DNA from: Pseudomonadota bacterium
Lineage (GTDB): Bacteria; Pseudomonadota; Gammaproteobacteria; Steroidobacterales; Woeseiaceae
Direction: 5' to 3'
Assembly: GCA_022574185.1 (NCBI GenBank)
Contig: JACZSM010000031.1
Coordinates: 1-32,294, forward strand
DNA: 32,294 bases
The notes beneath the pieces were generated by a model. It was not told where the DNA came from. It searched no databases and saw only the letters and a program-made list of their open reading frames with translations. Within the stretch, counting starts at the first letter, position 1. Every line of letters begins with the position of its first letter. Of this stretch, positions 1-9,014 are shown in pieces. The position numbers were made by a program, and so were the translations under genes.

Positions 1-1463
1 TGGTCGCCGTCGCAATCGACAAATACACGCATGCCGGAAAATCCTGCGCGACGCCTGTGATTGTGCGCCTGGCGAGCAATTATTTTGCGCAGGTCCTCCC
101 CGGAAACGTCGACGACCACGATGCGATTATCGAACGGAAACATTTCGAAAACGTTGCCGTAAGTAAGCTCGCCCTTCGGTAAGTACATGCGAATGCCGCC
201 CGCGACATTGTGAATGGCAATATCTGCGTCCACTGACTCCAGAAGTGCAATGGTCATCAAGTTAGCGAGTGATGATTCAGGATTTCCCTGCAATGTAAAT
301 GGCGTATCCAGGGTCACGCCAAGTTTCTCCGTTTTAATTTCCTCGGCAAACGCTGCTGCACGTTTGGCGATGTCTTCGATGGCCGCTAGTGGCGTGACGG
401 GCCGGCCTTCATACTCGGCTGGGACAGTGTTTTTCGTATTGGTACTGACCCAGGCACATTCGCCTGTAGCTGAATCGACACGCGGGCAAAGAGGCTGAGG
501 GGAGAAAATTTTGCGATCTTGTATGGTGCCAGTATTGCGATCGACACTGAAATCGACGCGACTGAAGGCGCGGGTACTCGAATAGCTGGACGTGATTGCG
601 ATACCGTTGACAACATGCGCCATTGCCTCGTGTACGTGTCCGGCGATGATATGGTCGACGAGGCCCGCGGGCAGGGCGTTCGCTACCTGAACGATTTCGC
701 CGCGGTCGCAGGACGATAGGTCGAGTGGATCGCCAAACTCAGTGCAGTGACCGCCCGCATGTGCCGTCACAATTATGATGCTCGCGCCGGCCGCCCTTAG
801 TTTTTCTGCTTCACGAATGATCGCCGCGGACAGCGAACCAATACGCAGGCCGGCTGTATTGGCGACCATCGTTGTGACCAGCGCGTTTGCCGTGATCACG
901 CCGACGATGCCGACACGGACGCCAGCGACATCGACCACTGTCGATGGCTGGACGTTATCCCAGTTGACGGGTTCATCAGTCGATGTATCAATCAGGTTGG
1001 CAGCCAGCAGTGGGAAGTCGGCTTCGATCGCACGTAGTTTCAGCGCGCCGCGAGGGTCATCGGCCTCGCTTTGCGGTGTGGCGAGCTTTCCGACCGGACC
1101 GAAGTCGAATTCGTGGTTGCCAATCGCTGCGGCGGTGTAGCCGAGTGCGTTGTACGCCGCGACGATTGTGGCGCCTTCTGTCAGGTTCGATTCAAGGGTA
1201 CCCTGCCACATGTCGCCGGCGTCGATGAGTAGTACGGCGCCGCCATCGGTCGCGCGAGTCGCGCGCAAATTTTCAACATACCCTGAAAGCGTCGTCAGTC
1301 CACCTCGATTTGGCTTCGGCAGAAGCTCACCATGCACATCGTTTGTGCCCACAATTGATATAACAACGAGGTCGCTTTCCTGGGGGTACGCTGTTGTCGA
1401 TACGACCGACAAAGTCAGCAGCAAAATGCCGGTGCGCACAGTAAGAATATTATTTTTCGTCAT
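1..1463 (-). CDS. 5'-nucleotidase / UDP-sugar hydrolase-family metallophosphoesterase, secreted (3' part missing)
   Basis: The frame is open from an ATG at 1461-1463 to the left edge, so the C-terminus is missing. The first ~25 residues form a Sec signal peptide (basic N-terminus, leucine-rich core, cleavage near TTAYPQ), so the enzyme acts in the periplasm. Calcineurin-type metallophosphoesterase motifs follow in order: GTNDVHGEL (residues 39-47), DAGDMWQG (81-88), GNHEFDFG (115-122), TAHAGGHC and GHVHE. These supply the usual two-metal ligands, although the GHTH motif reads GHVH. Further on, the 5'-nucleotidase C-terminal domain begins (NVAGGIR, then FPFDNRIV). Family members remove phosphate from nucleotides, UDP-sugars or 2',3'-cyclic nucleotides, and the substrate cannot be chosen from sequence. 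No neighbour shares its strand nearby, and the next gene diverges after about 115 bases. Family assignment is firm. Confidence 0.9.
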   Translation of the reverse strand, partial: MTKNNILTVRTGILLLTLSVVSTTAYPQESDLVVISIVGTNDVHGELLPKPNRGGLTTLSGYVENLRATRATDGGAVLLIDAGDMWQGTLESNLTEGATIVAAYNALGYTAAAIGNHEFDFGPVGKLATPQSEADDPRGALKLRAIEADFPLLAANLIDTSTDEPVNWDNVQPSTVVDVAGVRVGIVGVITANALVTTMVANTAGLRIGSLSAAIIREAEKLRAAGASIIIVTAHAGGHCTEFGDPLDLSSCDRGEIVQVANALPAGLVDHIIAGHVHEAMAHVVNGIAITSSYSSTRAFSRVDFSVDRNTGTIQDRKIFSPQPLCPRVDSATGECAWVSTNTKNTVPAEYEGRPVTPLAAIEDIAKRAAAFAEEIKTEKLGVTLDTPFTLQGNPESSLANLMTIALLESVDADIAIHNVAGGIRMYLPKGELTYGNVFEMFPFDNRIVVVDVSGEDLRKIIARQAHNHRRRAGFSGMRVFVDCDGD

Positions 1464-1579
1464 TGTTAATTATATATGGTCGATGCAGGAGTGCCTTCAG
1501 TGTAGCTTGGTGTGGACGCTGATGTGAATATCTGTAAAGCTGCGCCAGTTTTAAAATCCGACGAAAGAGAATACGTTCC

Positions 1580-2740
1580 ATGAGCAACGACTCAAATGCC
1601 CCCCTGATTGCGATCGGGCCAAGGGTCAGAAAGTCTCCGTACTTTGACGCTACACTGCGCTACGGTGCCGTCGCATTTACCGTGTACAACCATGTGTACA
1701 TGCCAACCTCGTATGGCGACAACGTTCGGGACTATTGGAGTCTCGTCAACGATGTCACGCTCTGGGACGTCACCTGCCAGCGACAAATTGAGATCTCGGG
1801 GCCGGACGCATTCCGTTTCATACAGTTTCTGACGCCGCGGGATATGTCGAAATGCGATGTTGGCCAATGCCAGTACATGGTACTAACCGATGATAACGGC
1901 GGCATCATCAACGACGCGGTGATGCTGCGTATCGAAGAAAAACTGTTCTGGCTATCGCCCGGGGATAGCGATGTGCTGCTTTGGATAAAGGGTGTGTCAG
2001 TTAACAGCGGCATGGATGTCAATGTTATCGAACCCGATGTTTCACCGCTGCAACTTCAGGGACCGAAGTCGCCTTTGGTCGCGAGGGACCTGTTCGGAGA
2101 CTGGGCTCTGACCTTGAAATATTATCACTTGAAAGAAACGACACTTGACGGCATTCCATTGGTCGTATCACGTACGGGCTGGAGCGGTGAGCTTGGATAC
2201 GAACTATATCTTCGCGATGGACAGTACGGCGAGCAATTGTGGGAACGCATCATGGATGCGGGTAAGCCGTACAACATCGCGCCGACTACGCCCTCAACGC
2301 TACGTAGTATTGAAGGCGGACTGCTTTCCTATGTGTCGGATATCACGCTCGACGACAATCCCTACGTCATCGGCATGGGCAAGTTCGTTGACCTCGATCA
2401 AGCAGACGATTTCATCGGCAAGGAAGCACTAAAAAAGATCTACGCAGAGGGGCCGCATCGCAAGTTGGTCGGCGTCGAGATTGATGGTGACCCGCTCCCC
2501 GAGGGTAACGACGCGTTCTGGACGATTACCAAAGATGCCGAAAAGGTTGGGCATGTCACACGATGCATGTACTCGCCGAGATTGCAGAGAAACATCGGTT
2601 GGGCCAATGTATCCGTCGGATGTTCAAGCATCGGCACCGAGCTGACATTAATCACAGCTTATGGCGAGCGGCAGGCAACGGTGTGTGAAGCGCCGTGGTT
2701 CCCGGCGCAGACTAAAATTCCCGACGATCTGAAGGGCTAA
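1580..2740 (+). CDS. DmdA-like GcvT-fold tetrahydrofolate-dependent methyltransferase/demethylase
   Basis: This 386-residue protein has the GcvT (aminomethyltransferase) fold. Visible stretches are TVYNHVYMPT (34-43), LWDVTCQRQIEISG (61-74), NGGIINDAVM (106-115, whose Asp112 sits where GcvT keeps its catalytic Asp), SDVLLWIKG (130-138), EPDVSPLQLQGP (151-162) and RTGWSGELGYELYL (198-211). From memory, the YNH, NDxV, SDVLLW-KG and EPDVSPLQ-QGP stretches resemble DMSP demethylase DmdA more closely than glycine-cleavage T protein, and the length is near DmdA's ~370. DmdA moves a methyl group from dimethylsulfoniopropionate to tetrahydrofolate, leaving 3-methylmercaptopropionate. Many DmdA relatives have other, unknown methylated substrates. 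A purine-rich AAAGAGA lies about 10 bases before the ATG. It converges with an acyl-CoA dehydrogenase gene 10 bases away. Family is confident; DMSP as substrate is only possible. Confidence 0.8.
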   Translation: MSNDSNAPLIAIGPRVRKSPYFDATLRYGAVAFTVYNHVYMPTSYGDNVRDYWSLVNDVTLWDVTCQRQIEISGPDAFRFIQFLTPRDMSKCDVGQCQYMVLTDDNGGIINDAVMLRIEEKLFWLSPGDSDVLLWIKGVSVNSGMDVNVIEPDVSPLQLQGPKSPLVARDLFGDWALTLKYYHLKETTLDGIPLVVSRTGWSGELGYELYLRDGQYGEQLWERIMDAGKPYNIAPTTPSTLRSIEGGLLSYVSDITLDDNPYVIGMGKFVDLDQADDFIGKEALKKIYAEGPHRKLVGVEIDGDPLPEGNDAFWTITKDAEKVGHVTRCMYSPRLQRNIGWANVSVGCSSIGTELTLITAYGERQATVCEAPWFPAQTKIPDDLKG

Positions 2741-2750
2741 GCACGGCCAA

Positions 2751-4526
2751 CTAGGCTGAGAAGTCGGCAACGTCGAATTCGGCAAGCGCGTCTTCACCGC
2801 CAATAATCGTCGTAAGCAACGAAGCCGTGTCGGGAAGGATCTGCTGCATGTAGAAAAGCGCGACTTTGCGCTTTACTTCGTAAAAAGCGCCTTCTTTGTC
2901 GCGAATGGCAACGATAATCTGTGCCCACAGGCAGGCGATGATGGTCAGTGCGAACAGCCGCAAGTACTGTGTTGCAGCGCCCCTGACGGCCGCGTCTTCG
3001 GCTCCTATCCTGTCGCGAATCCAGCCGGTCGCTTGCAGGAGTCGATGCAACGCAGATGCGGCAGGGCCGATATAGCCTGCCAGGCCCTCGTCATCGGCAT
3101 GGTTCTCGAGGAAACTTTGCCAGTCGCGCAGGAAGCGATTGGCGAACTCGCCGGTCTTGCCCGTTAGTTTGCGTGATACGAGGTCGAGCGCCTGCACTTC
3201 GTTAGTGCCTTCATAAATTTGTGTTATTCGACAGTCGCGTACTAACTGCTCCATGCCGTGTTCGCGAATATAGCCATGTCCGCCGTAAATCTGTTGCGCG
3301 GATATGGTACTGCTCAGGCCGAGATCGGTGAGGAACGCTTTCACAACGGGTGTCAGCAACGCGACCGTATTTTCTGCGTCCGCAACAGCAGACTCGTCCG
3401 CCGATTTTTCCATGATGTCGACATGCAATTCTGCATAAACGACCAATGCACGGGCGCCCTCGACTTGCGAGCGAATCGTCAGGAGTTGTCGTTTGATGTC
3501 AGGCTGGTAGATGATCGGGTCGGAGGGCTTGCTGTCATCGGGACGTGGTGACGGAGCCTTGCTCTGGAATCGTTCGAGTGCGTAATTGAGTGCATTCTGA
3601 TAGGCGATTTCGGCGAGTCCCAGCCCCTGAATGCCGACCGTCAGGCGCTCGACGTTCATCATTTTGAACATCGCCGCGAGGCCGCGGTTTTCCTCTCCAA
3701 TCAGATGACCGGTAGCGCCGTCGAAATTCAATGCACAGGTTGCAGAGGCGCGAATGCCCATCTTGTGTTCGATCGAAGCCGTATGCACGGCGTTCGCTTC
3801 GCCGAGCGAGCCATCGTCGTTGACGAGGATCTTGGGAACAAGAAACAGGCTGATACCTTTGGTTCCCTCGGGTGCGCCATCGATGCGCGCGATAACAAGG
3901 TGCAAGATGTTTTCAGTCAGGTCGTGATCACCGGACGTTATGAATATCTTCGATCCGCTGATCTTGTAGCTACCGTCGTCGACAGGCGTCGCGCTGGTCG
4001 TCAGCAGCCCGAGGTCCGTGCCGCAGTGAGGTTCGGTCAGGCACATCGTTCCCGACCAGATGCCTTGCACCATCTTCGGCAGATAACGCTCACGAATATC
4101 GTCCGAAGCTGCATCGTCGAGCAAGTGGTAGGCACCGTGGCTTAGTTCGGAGTACAGCTTGAACGATAAATTCGTCGCGCTGAGCATTTCATCGATGAGG
4201 CATTGCAGTAGCTTTGGCAGTCCCTGCCCGCCATGGTCGGGATTCGAATCGATACCGGTCCAACCGTTGGCGATGAATTGCGTGTAGGCCTGCTTGAACC
4301 CGGGCGGTGTCTTAACCTTACCGTCGGTATAAGTCGCCGCGTGTTCGTCGCCGGCACTATTGATACTCAGGAGTTCTGTCGTGCAGAATTTTTCAGCCTC
4401 CTCGAGAATCGCTTTCAGCAGGTCTGCGTCGACCTCCTCGAAGCCCGGCAAGGAACTCAGGCGATCCAGGCCAATCCACTCATTGACGAGGAATAGCATG
4501 TCTTTGATTGGAGCGTTATAAATCAT
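2751..4526 (-). CDS. Acyl-CoA dehydrogenase, long DmdC-like type
   Basis: At 591 residues this is a long acyl-CoA dehydrogenase with the extended C-terminal domain seen in DmdC-type enzymes. It is an FAD enzyme that puts an alpha-beta double bond into an acyl-CoA. Visible signatures are MCLTEPHCGTDLG (161-173, flavin/substrate loop), GSKIFITSGDHDL (191-203), QQIYGGHGYIREHG (411-424) and QIYEGTNEVQALDL (436-449). Glu439 of YEGTNE is the expected catalytic base. DmdC oxidises 3-methylmercaptopropionyl-CoA, but the same subfamily also handles ordinary fatty acyl-CoAs, and sequence alone does not separate them. It is the last gene of the minus-strand run, 8 bases after the 3-hydroxyacyl-CoA dehydrogenase gene. 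It carries out the step before that enzyme's hydration reaction. The electron-transfer partner is not in the window. Confidence 0.9.
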   Translation of the reverse strand: MIYNAPIKDMLFLVNEWIGLDRLSSLPGFEEVDADLLKAILEEAEKFCTTELLSINSAGDEHAATYTDGKVKTPPGFKQAYTQFIANGWTGIDSNPDHGGQGLPKLLQCLIDEMLSATNLSFKLYSELSHGAYHLLDDAASDDIRERYLPKMVQGIWSGTMCLTEPHCGTDLGLLTTSATPVDDGSYKISGSKIFITSGDHDLTENILHLVIARIDGAPEGTKGISLFLVPKILVNDDGSLGEANAVHTASIEHKMGIRASATCALNFDGATGHLIGEENRGLAAMFKMMNVERLTVGIQGLGLAEIAYQNALNYALERFQSKAPSPRPDDSKPSDPIIYQPDIKRQLLTIRSQVEGARALVVYAELHVDIMEKSADESAVADAENTVALLTPVVKAFLTDLGLSSTISAQQIYGGHGYIREHGMEQLVRDCRITQIYEGTNEVQALDLVSRKLTGKTGEFANRFLRDWQSFLENHADDEGLAGYIGPAASALHRLLQATGWIRDRIGAEDAAVRGAATQYLRLFALTIIACLWAQIIVAIRDKEGAFYEVKRKVALFYMQQILPDTASLLTTIIGGEDALAEFDVADFSA

Positions 4527-4534
4527 TGTCTTTG

Positions 4535-6859
4535 TCAGTTTCGCAAAGGGGTGCCGTGCTCCAGCATGAACTCGATTCGCAGCCGAGTCTCGTCCGTCCT
4601 CGCAAGTGTACCGAACGCCTTGCGTTCAAGCCCGCAGATATCATTTTCCGACAGTAAGGTGCCGGCATCAACATCTCCGCCAGTCACAATCATGGCAATC
4701 TGAGTACCCGTCGTCACGTCGTGCGGCGTCAGGTGCGCCTTTTTGTGCGCTTCTTGCAGCCAGGCGACCATTTCGGCCCAGACATCGCGGCCCGGCATGG
4801 CCAGTGGCGTTCGTCTTGCCACGCTGTAGCCATCCGCCAGTTGCAAGGCGGCCTGTGTTGCCGTGCGCAGAAGACGATCGCGATTCATGATGTACTCGTC
4901 GATACCGTCACGGAATAAAGCCAGCGGCGCGGCTTCGAGCGGTGACCTGGCTGTCTTGCCGTAGCCGATGTTCATGAACGCGCTCCACGCACCCTTGGTC
5001 ACGTCGTCGTGGCGCTCACTCCAGCGGTACAGCATTTCCTTCACGCCGCCGCCGCCGGGCACGACGCCGACCAGCGTTTCTACAAGGCCTGTCACTGAAT
5101 TGGCGTGGAAAATCACCTTGTCGGCGTGCAGGAGCACTTCGAATCCGCCACCCAGGGACAGGCCCGAAGGCGCCGCCACGACCGGGATAGGTGCGTACTT
5201 CATTGCCAGCATCGTCTGCTGAAAATGATCGAGGAAACGGTCGAGGCCGTTCCAGTCCTCTGCGGCGATAAACTCAAGAACGCTGCCAAGGTTCACGCCG
5301 CAGGAGAAATGCTGGGCATCGTTATGAATGATGAGACCGGCCATGTTCTCGGCAGCGTGATGCACGGCATACTCGAGCAAGTGCATGGATTCCGAGTCGA
5401 GAGTATTTGCCTTGCTGTGAAATTCGACAATGCCGATGTTGCGTTCAAGTTCGAAATAACTGGCTGCCGCGTTGTCTCGCAGAGGAGTGAGTTTGCGTCG
5501 TTCCTCGGAAAATCGAGTAATGCCATCGGCTCTGATGAGGTTGCGATAAGAGCCATCGGCGAGCAGGGTTTGCAGCTCCCCGTTACTCACACGATAAAAG
5601 GACTTTCCGGCAGCAGTGCGCACAAAAGCTGGAACATCACGCTTGTCTGCCTCGAGTCGAGCGATGAAGCGATCGACACCGATAGCATCGATCATTTCGA
5701 ACGGCCCCTGTATCCAGTTGTAACCCAACTTCATCGCGTCATCGACAGCGACCAGCGATTCGTTCACTGCCGGAATGAGCGCGGCCGCATAACTGAGGGT
5801 GCTGGCGAGGATTTCCCACGCGTACTGGCCGTATTGATCGTCCTGCTCGAGAAGTAACGTGAAATCGCCGGCCAGTTCAGCGTCGATTGCGGGCTGTGGC
5901 TTGGATGGGTTGTGCTCGCGGTACAGGAACGTGTCGAAATCGAGAGTTTTGCGACTGATACCGTTGGCAGCGTCGGCGGGTTGATAGAAACCGCCTTTCG
6001 CGACCTTGTTGCCGATGTATCCTTCGTTGATCATCCTGGTCATTAACGGGACTTCATCGGCTACCTTGTGAAACACATCGTTGTCGGGAAGGATGGAGAT
6101 GAGGCTCCTGGCGACATCGGCCATCAGATCGATGCCAATGAGGTCGTACAGGCCGAACACGCCGGTCTTCGGAATACCCATCGGTCTGCCGAAAATTGCA
6201 TCGGCTTCTTCAGGAGTGAGCCCCATCCTGAAAGCAGTATGTAACGCCGTCTGTATTGCGAAAACGCCGACTCGATTGCCGAGAAAGCCGGGCGTGTCAT
6301 TGCAAACAACGATGCCCTTGCCCATGCGCGATTCGTTGAAGTCTTCGAGGCATTCGATGACTTCGGCGCGAGTATCTTCGCCGCGCACGATTTCCAGCAA
6401 TCGCATGAAGCGTACCGGGTTGAAGAAGTGCGTGATCGCAAATTCAGCTCGAAACGACTTCGGCATGTCCTCGACGAGCAACGAGATCGGAATCGTGGAC
6501 GTGTTCGATGAAACGATTGACCCTTTCTTGCGCACGCTGTCGATCTGCCTGTAGAGGGACTTCTTGATGTCGAGGCGCTCGACGACGGCTTCCGCGATCC
6601 AGTCGGCATCGCCAAGGCGCTGCATATCGTCTTCGATATTGCCAATTGAGATGCGCTGCAGATTGTCCTTGTGCAACAAACCCGGCTGGTTTTCATCGAG
6701 CAGTCGTTCCAATGCCCTCGCGGCGATTGCGTTACGGTCATCGCCCTCCGCCGGTATGTCGAGTAGCAAGACATCCACGCCAGCATTGGCCAACTGCCCG
6801 GCAATGCCGAGTCCCATGGTGCCGGCGCCGATGATGGCGGCTTTGTTGATCTTGTACAT
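4535..6859 (-). CDS. FadN-type 3-hydroxyacyl-CoA dehydrogenase / enoyl-CoA hydratase fusion
   Basis: This 774-residue bifunctional beta-oxidation enzyme has the dehydrogenase first and the hydratase last, the reverse of FadB/FadJ and the arrangement of Bacillus FadN. The N-terminal NAD fold carries GAGTMGLGIA (11-20). His144 (ITHFFNPVR) and Glu156 (LLEIVRG) are the expected catalytic pair. Two C-terminal dehydrogenase-domain segments span about 185-400. The crotonase-fold hydratase starts near 470, with FSCGVNLG (518-525) as the oxyanion region. Glu574 (GGGFE) and Glu594 (GLVETLVG) match the two hydratase catalytic glutamates, and PGGGG follows at 601-605. Both activities therefore look intact. 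It lies between the alpha/beta hydrolase (13 bases upstream) and the acyl-CoA dehydrogenase. A thiolase usually completes such operons, but none is present. A crotonase-fold enzyme here could also release methanethiol from methylthioacryloyl-CoA, as DmdD does; this is speculative. Confidence 0.9.
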   Translation of the reverse strand: MYKINKAAIIGAGTMGLGIAGQLANAGVDVLLLDIPAEGDDRNAIAARALERLLDENQPGLLHKDNLQRISIGNIEDDMQRLGDADWIAEAVVERLDIKKSLYRQIDSVRKKGSIVSSNTSTIPISLLVEDMPKSFRAEFAITHFFNPVRFMRLLEIVRGEDTRAEVIECLEDFNESRMGKGIVVCNDTPGFLGNRVGVFAIQTALHTAFRMGLTPEEADAIFGRPMGIPKTGVFGLYDLIGIDLMADVARSLISILPDNDVFHKVADEVPLMTRMINEGYIGNKVAKGGFYQPADAANGISRKTLDFDTFLYREHNPSKPQPAIDAELAGDFTLLLEQDDQYGQYAWEILASTLSYAAALIPAVNESLVAVDDAMKLGYNWIQGPFEMIDAIGVDRFIARLEADKRDVPAFVRTAAGKSFYRVSNGELQTLLADGSYRNLIRADGITRFSEERRKLTPLRDNAAASYFELERNIGIVEFHSKANTLDSESMHLLEYAVHHAAENMAGLIIHNDAQHFSCGVNLGSVLEFIAAEDWNGLDRFLDHFQQTMLAMKYAPIPVVAAPSGLSLGGGFEVLLHADKVIFHANSVTGLVETLVGVVPGGGGVKEMLYRWSERHDDVTKGAWSAFMNIGYGKTARSPLEAAPLALFRDGIDEYIMNRDRLLRTATQAALQLADGYSVARRTPLAMPGRDVWAEMVAWLQEAHKKAHLTPHDVTTGTQIAMIVTGGDVDAGTLLSENDICGLERKAFGTLARTDETRLRIEFMLEHGTPLRN

Positions 6860-6872
6860 CGGGAACTGCGGT

Positions 6873-7682
6873 CTAACCCGCAGGGTTGTTGTTGAAAATG
6901 AAGGTTTTGAGAAGCAACCGGCACCTGTCCGGCACTTCCTGTGGAATCATGTGACCACTTTCTTCAATCAGTGTGAACTCAGGATTGCTCAGATGCTCGA
7001 CGAGTTCGAGACCCGCTTTGCGTGGCGCCATGCGATCCTTGCCGGCCAGGATCACCTGTATTGGGCCGGTGATAGCGGCAGCGGCTTGCTTGCCGTTTTG
7101 ATAATCGTTACAAGCCTTCAGGTCCGTCGCAAGTTCATTGGGCGCATTGCCGCGCATGACTTTGCGCCCGCCGGCGAGCATCGAATTCCCCGGGATCGGT
7201 CCCTGGTGCAAGTGACCTGCGATACCGAAGCCCCACGACAGCATCATCGCGATCGCAGCTTCCGGATCATCCGTTGCAGCGTTGAGTAACATGTCGTTAA
7301 CGGGAGTGGCCAAACCGCTGGCGACGAATGAGACGCAGCGCAGTCGGCCTGAATATCGCGAAGCGAATTCAAGTGCAGTCAGGCATCCTTGCGAGTGTGC
7401 AACCAAAGAGATGTTGTTGATGTCGAGCGCTTCGACGACGTCATTGAGCCAGTCCGCCATTGATTCAATAGAGGTGAGCGCCGGACCTGCGGAATGTGTA
7501 TGCCCGGGCAGATCAGGAACCAGCACCGCATAGTGCCGGAAAGCGAAAAAACGCGAGTGCAGTCCCCAGAACGTGTGATCCAGTGCGCTGCCGCATAAAA
7601 AAATGACCGCAGGTTTGTTGTTATCGAATGGCTTGCCACCAGTAGTGGCGAAAACCCGTTTTCCATTGACCTCGAAGTACAT
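6873..7682 (-). CDS. Alpha/beta-fold hydrolase
   Basis: This 269-residue cytoplasmic alpha/beta hydrolase has a complete apparent triad. Ser97 lies in the nucleophile elbow AHSQG (95-99), Asp216 in LAGKDRMAP (212-220) and His244 in ESGHMIP (241-247). The oxyanion-side motif is FLCGSALD (28-35), a variant of the common HG motif. There is no signal peptide. The family includes esterases, thioesterases, C-C hydrolases and lactonases, and nothing here names the substrate. It is much shorter than MetX (~380 residues) and lacks MetX features, so it is not a second homoserine acyltransferase. The ATG lies 2 bases after the metY stop, and the next gene starts 13 bases after its own stop. It must therefore be co-transcribed with methionine and beta-oxidation genes, and an acyl-CoA thioesterase or ester-opening role would fit. 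Confidence 0.88.
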   Translation of the reverse strand: MYFEVNGKRVFATTGGKPFDNNKPAVIFLCGSALDHTFWGLHSRFFAFRHYAVLVPDLPGHTHSAGPALTSIESMADWLNDVVEALDINNISLVAHSQGCLTALEFASRYSGRLRCVSFVASGLATPVNDMLLNAATDDPEAAIAMMLSWGFGIAGHLHQGPIPGNSMLAGGRKVMRGNAPNELATDLKACNDYQNGKQAAAAITGPIQVILAGKDRMAPRKAGLELVEHLSNPEFTLIEESGHMIPQEVPDRCRLLLKTFIFNNNPAG

Positions 7683-7684
7683 GC

Positions 7685-8983
7685 TCAGGAGCGTGAGATT
7701 TTTTTCGCGGCCCGAAAACCGATTTCAAAGTCGGCCATGATATCGGCAACATCTTCGAGGCCGACAGAGAGCCTGACCATGTCCTCGGTGATTCCGGCCG
7801 CGACGAGTGCTTCGGCATCGATGCGTGAGTGTGTTGTGGTCGCCGGGTGGATTATCAATGTCTTGGCATCGCCGACGTTGGCGAGATGCGATGCGAGTTC
7901 GACATTCTCGATGAAAGCTTTGCCGGCTTCGCGCCCGCCCTGGACGCCGAAACTCACGATCGAGCCCGCGCCTTTCGGCAGGTATTTCTTCGCGAGTTCA
8001 TGGCTGGAGTGAGAAGGCAGGCTCGGGTGGTTGACCCACGAGACCTGCTTATGATTCGACAGGTACTCAAGCAACTCGGCGGTATTGGACAGATGCTTGT
8101 CCATGCGTAGCGATAACGTCTCGATTCCCTGCAATAGCAGAAATGCGTTCATTGGGCTCAACGACGGCCCGAAGTCGCGCATTGCCTCGGCACGAATCCG
8201 CATTGCGAACGCGCTTGGGCCGAATTCCTCCCAAAGAATGATGCCAGAGAAAGGCGCATAAGGCTCGCTGATCGTCGGGTACTTGTCGCTTGCGCCCCAA
8301 TCGAAATTGCCGCCGTCGACGACGGCGCCACCGATGGCGACTCCGTGGCCACCCATCCACTTTGTTATCGAGTGTATGGTCACGTTGGCGCCGTAGTCGA
8401 AACAACGGCACAGGTACGGCGTATTGAACGTTGCGTCGACCATGAACGGGACATGGTTGTCGGCGCCGATTTTTGCGATTGCCTCGAGGTCCAGAATATC
8501 GAGACCGGGATTGCCGATCAACTCCCCGTAAATCAAACGCGTATTGTCCGCAATAGCATCGCGAAAGCCGTCGATGTCCATCGGATTTACAAATGTCGTC
8601 GTAATTCCAAATCTCGGTAGCGTGTTTTTCATCAGGCTGATGTTGCCGCCGTACATCTGCGTGGATGCGACGATGTGATCGCCCTGTCCGAGTATCGCGG
8701 TAATGGCGCAAAACGTCGCGGCCATGCCGGACGCCATACAGACGGCGGCCGAGCCGCCTTCGAGTGCAGCGATACGTTGTTCCAGCACACCTACGGTCGG
8801 ATTTGTTATGCGCGAATAGGCGTGCCCGCCGCGCTCGAGATTAAAGATTGATGACGCGGTGTCAGTGTCGGGAAACACATAAGACGTAGTCTGGTAAATC
8901 GGTGTGGCTCGTGCACCAAATACTGGATCCAAAATTTGGCCGGCATGCAGGCTGATTGTGTCGAAATTTAAAAAGCGCGACAT
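7685..8983 (-). CDS. metY: O-acetylhomoserine/O-acylhomoserine sulfhydrylase (MetY type)
   Basis: This 432-residue PLP enzyme of the Cys/Met metabolism family combines an O-acylhomoserine with sulfide, or methanethiol in some members, to give homocysteine or methionine. Visible signatures are SLHAGQ (11-16), GARATPIYQTTSYVF (23-37), YSRITNPTVGVLEQRIAALEGG (56-77, PLP phosphate region) and HSITKWMGGHG (204-214). Lys208 is the PLP lysine. The C-terminal THSRIDAEALVAAGI is typical of MetY, which is longer than MetB. The frame extends upstream to 9040, overlapping the previous gene. I chose the ATG at 8983 because family members begin about 10 residues before the LHAGQ motif. It lies between the cystathionine gamma-synthase-type gene and an alpha/beta hydrolase. 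Whether it uses sulfide or methanethiol is not visible. Confidence 0.9.
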   Translation of the reverse strand: MSRFLNFDTISLHAGQILDPVFGARATPIYQTTSYVFPDTDTASSIFNLERGGHAYSRITNPTVGVLEQRIAALEGGSAAVCMASGMAATFCAITAILGQGDHIVASTQMYGGNISLMKNTLPRFGITTTFVNPMDIDGFRDAIADNTRLIYGELIGNPGLDILDLEAIAKIGADNHVPFMVDATFNTPYLCRCFDYGANVTIHSITKWMGGHGVAIGGAVVDGGNFDWGASDKYPTISEPYAPFSGIILWEEFGPSAFAMRIRAEAMRDFGPSLSPMNAFLLLQGIETLSLRMDKHLSNTAELLEYLSNHKQVSWVNHPSLPSHSSHELAKKYLPKGAGSIVSFGVQGGREAGKAFIENVELASHLANVGDAKTLIIHPATTTHSRIDAEALVAAGITEDMVRLSVGLEDVADIMADFEIGFRAAKKISRS

Positions 8984-9014
8984 GTTATCTGGGCACCCAC
9001 GGTTTGTTACGCAC

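Noticed and set aside
5105..5857. Plus-strand open frame of 250 codons opposite the FadN-type gene
   Set aside because: It is antisense to well-supported coding sequence, has no ribosome site and shows no recognisable domain.
6124..6924. Open frame of 266 codons overlapping the FadN-type gene in another frame on the same strand
   Set aside because: The translation is Arg/Ser-rich with no motif. The overlapping frame has the NAD and catalytic motifs of a real enzyme.
6873..7682. Alpha/beta hydrolase considered as MetX homoserine acetyltransferase
   Set aside because: At 269 residues it is about 100 residues too short and lacks MetX features. A MetA-type acyltransferase is already present in the operon.
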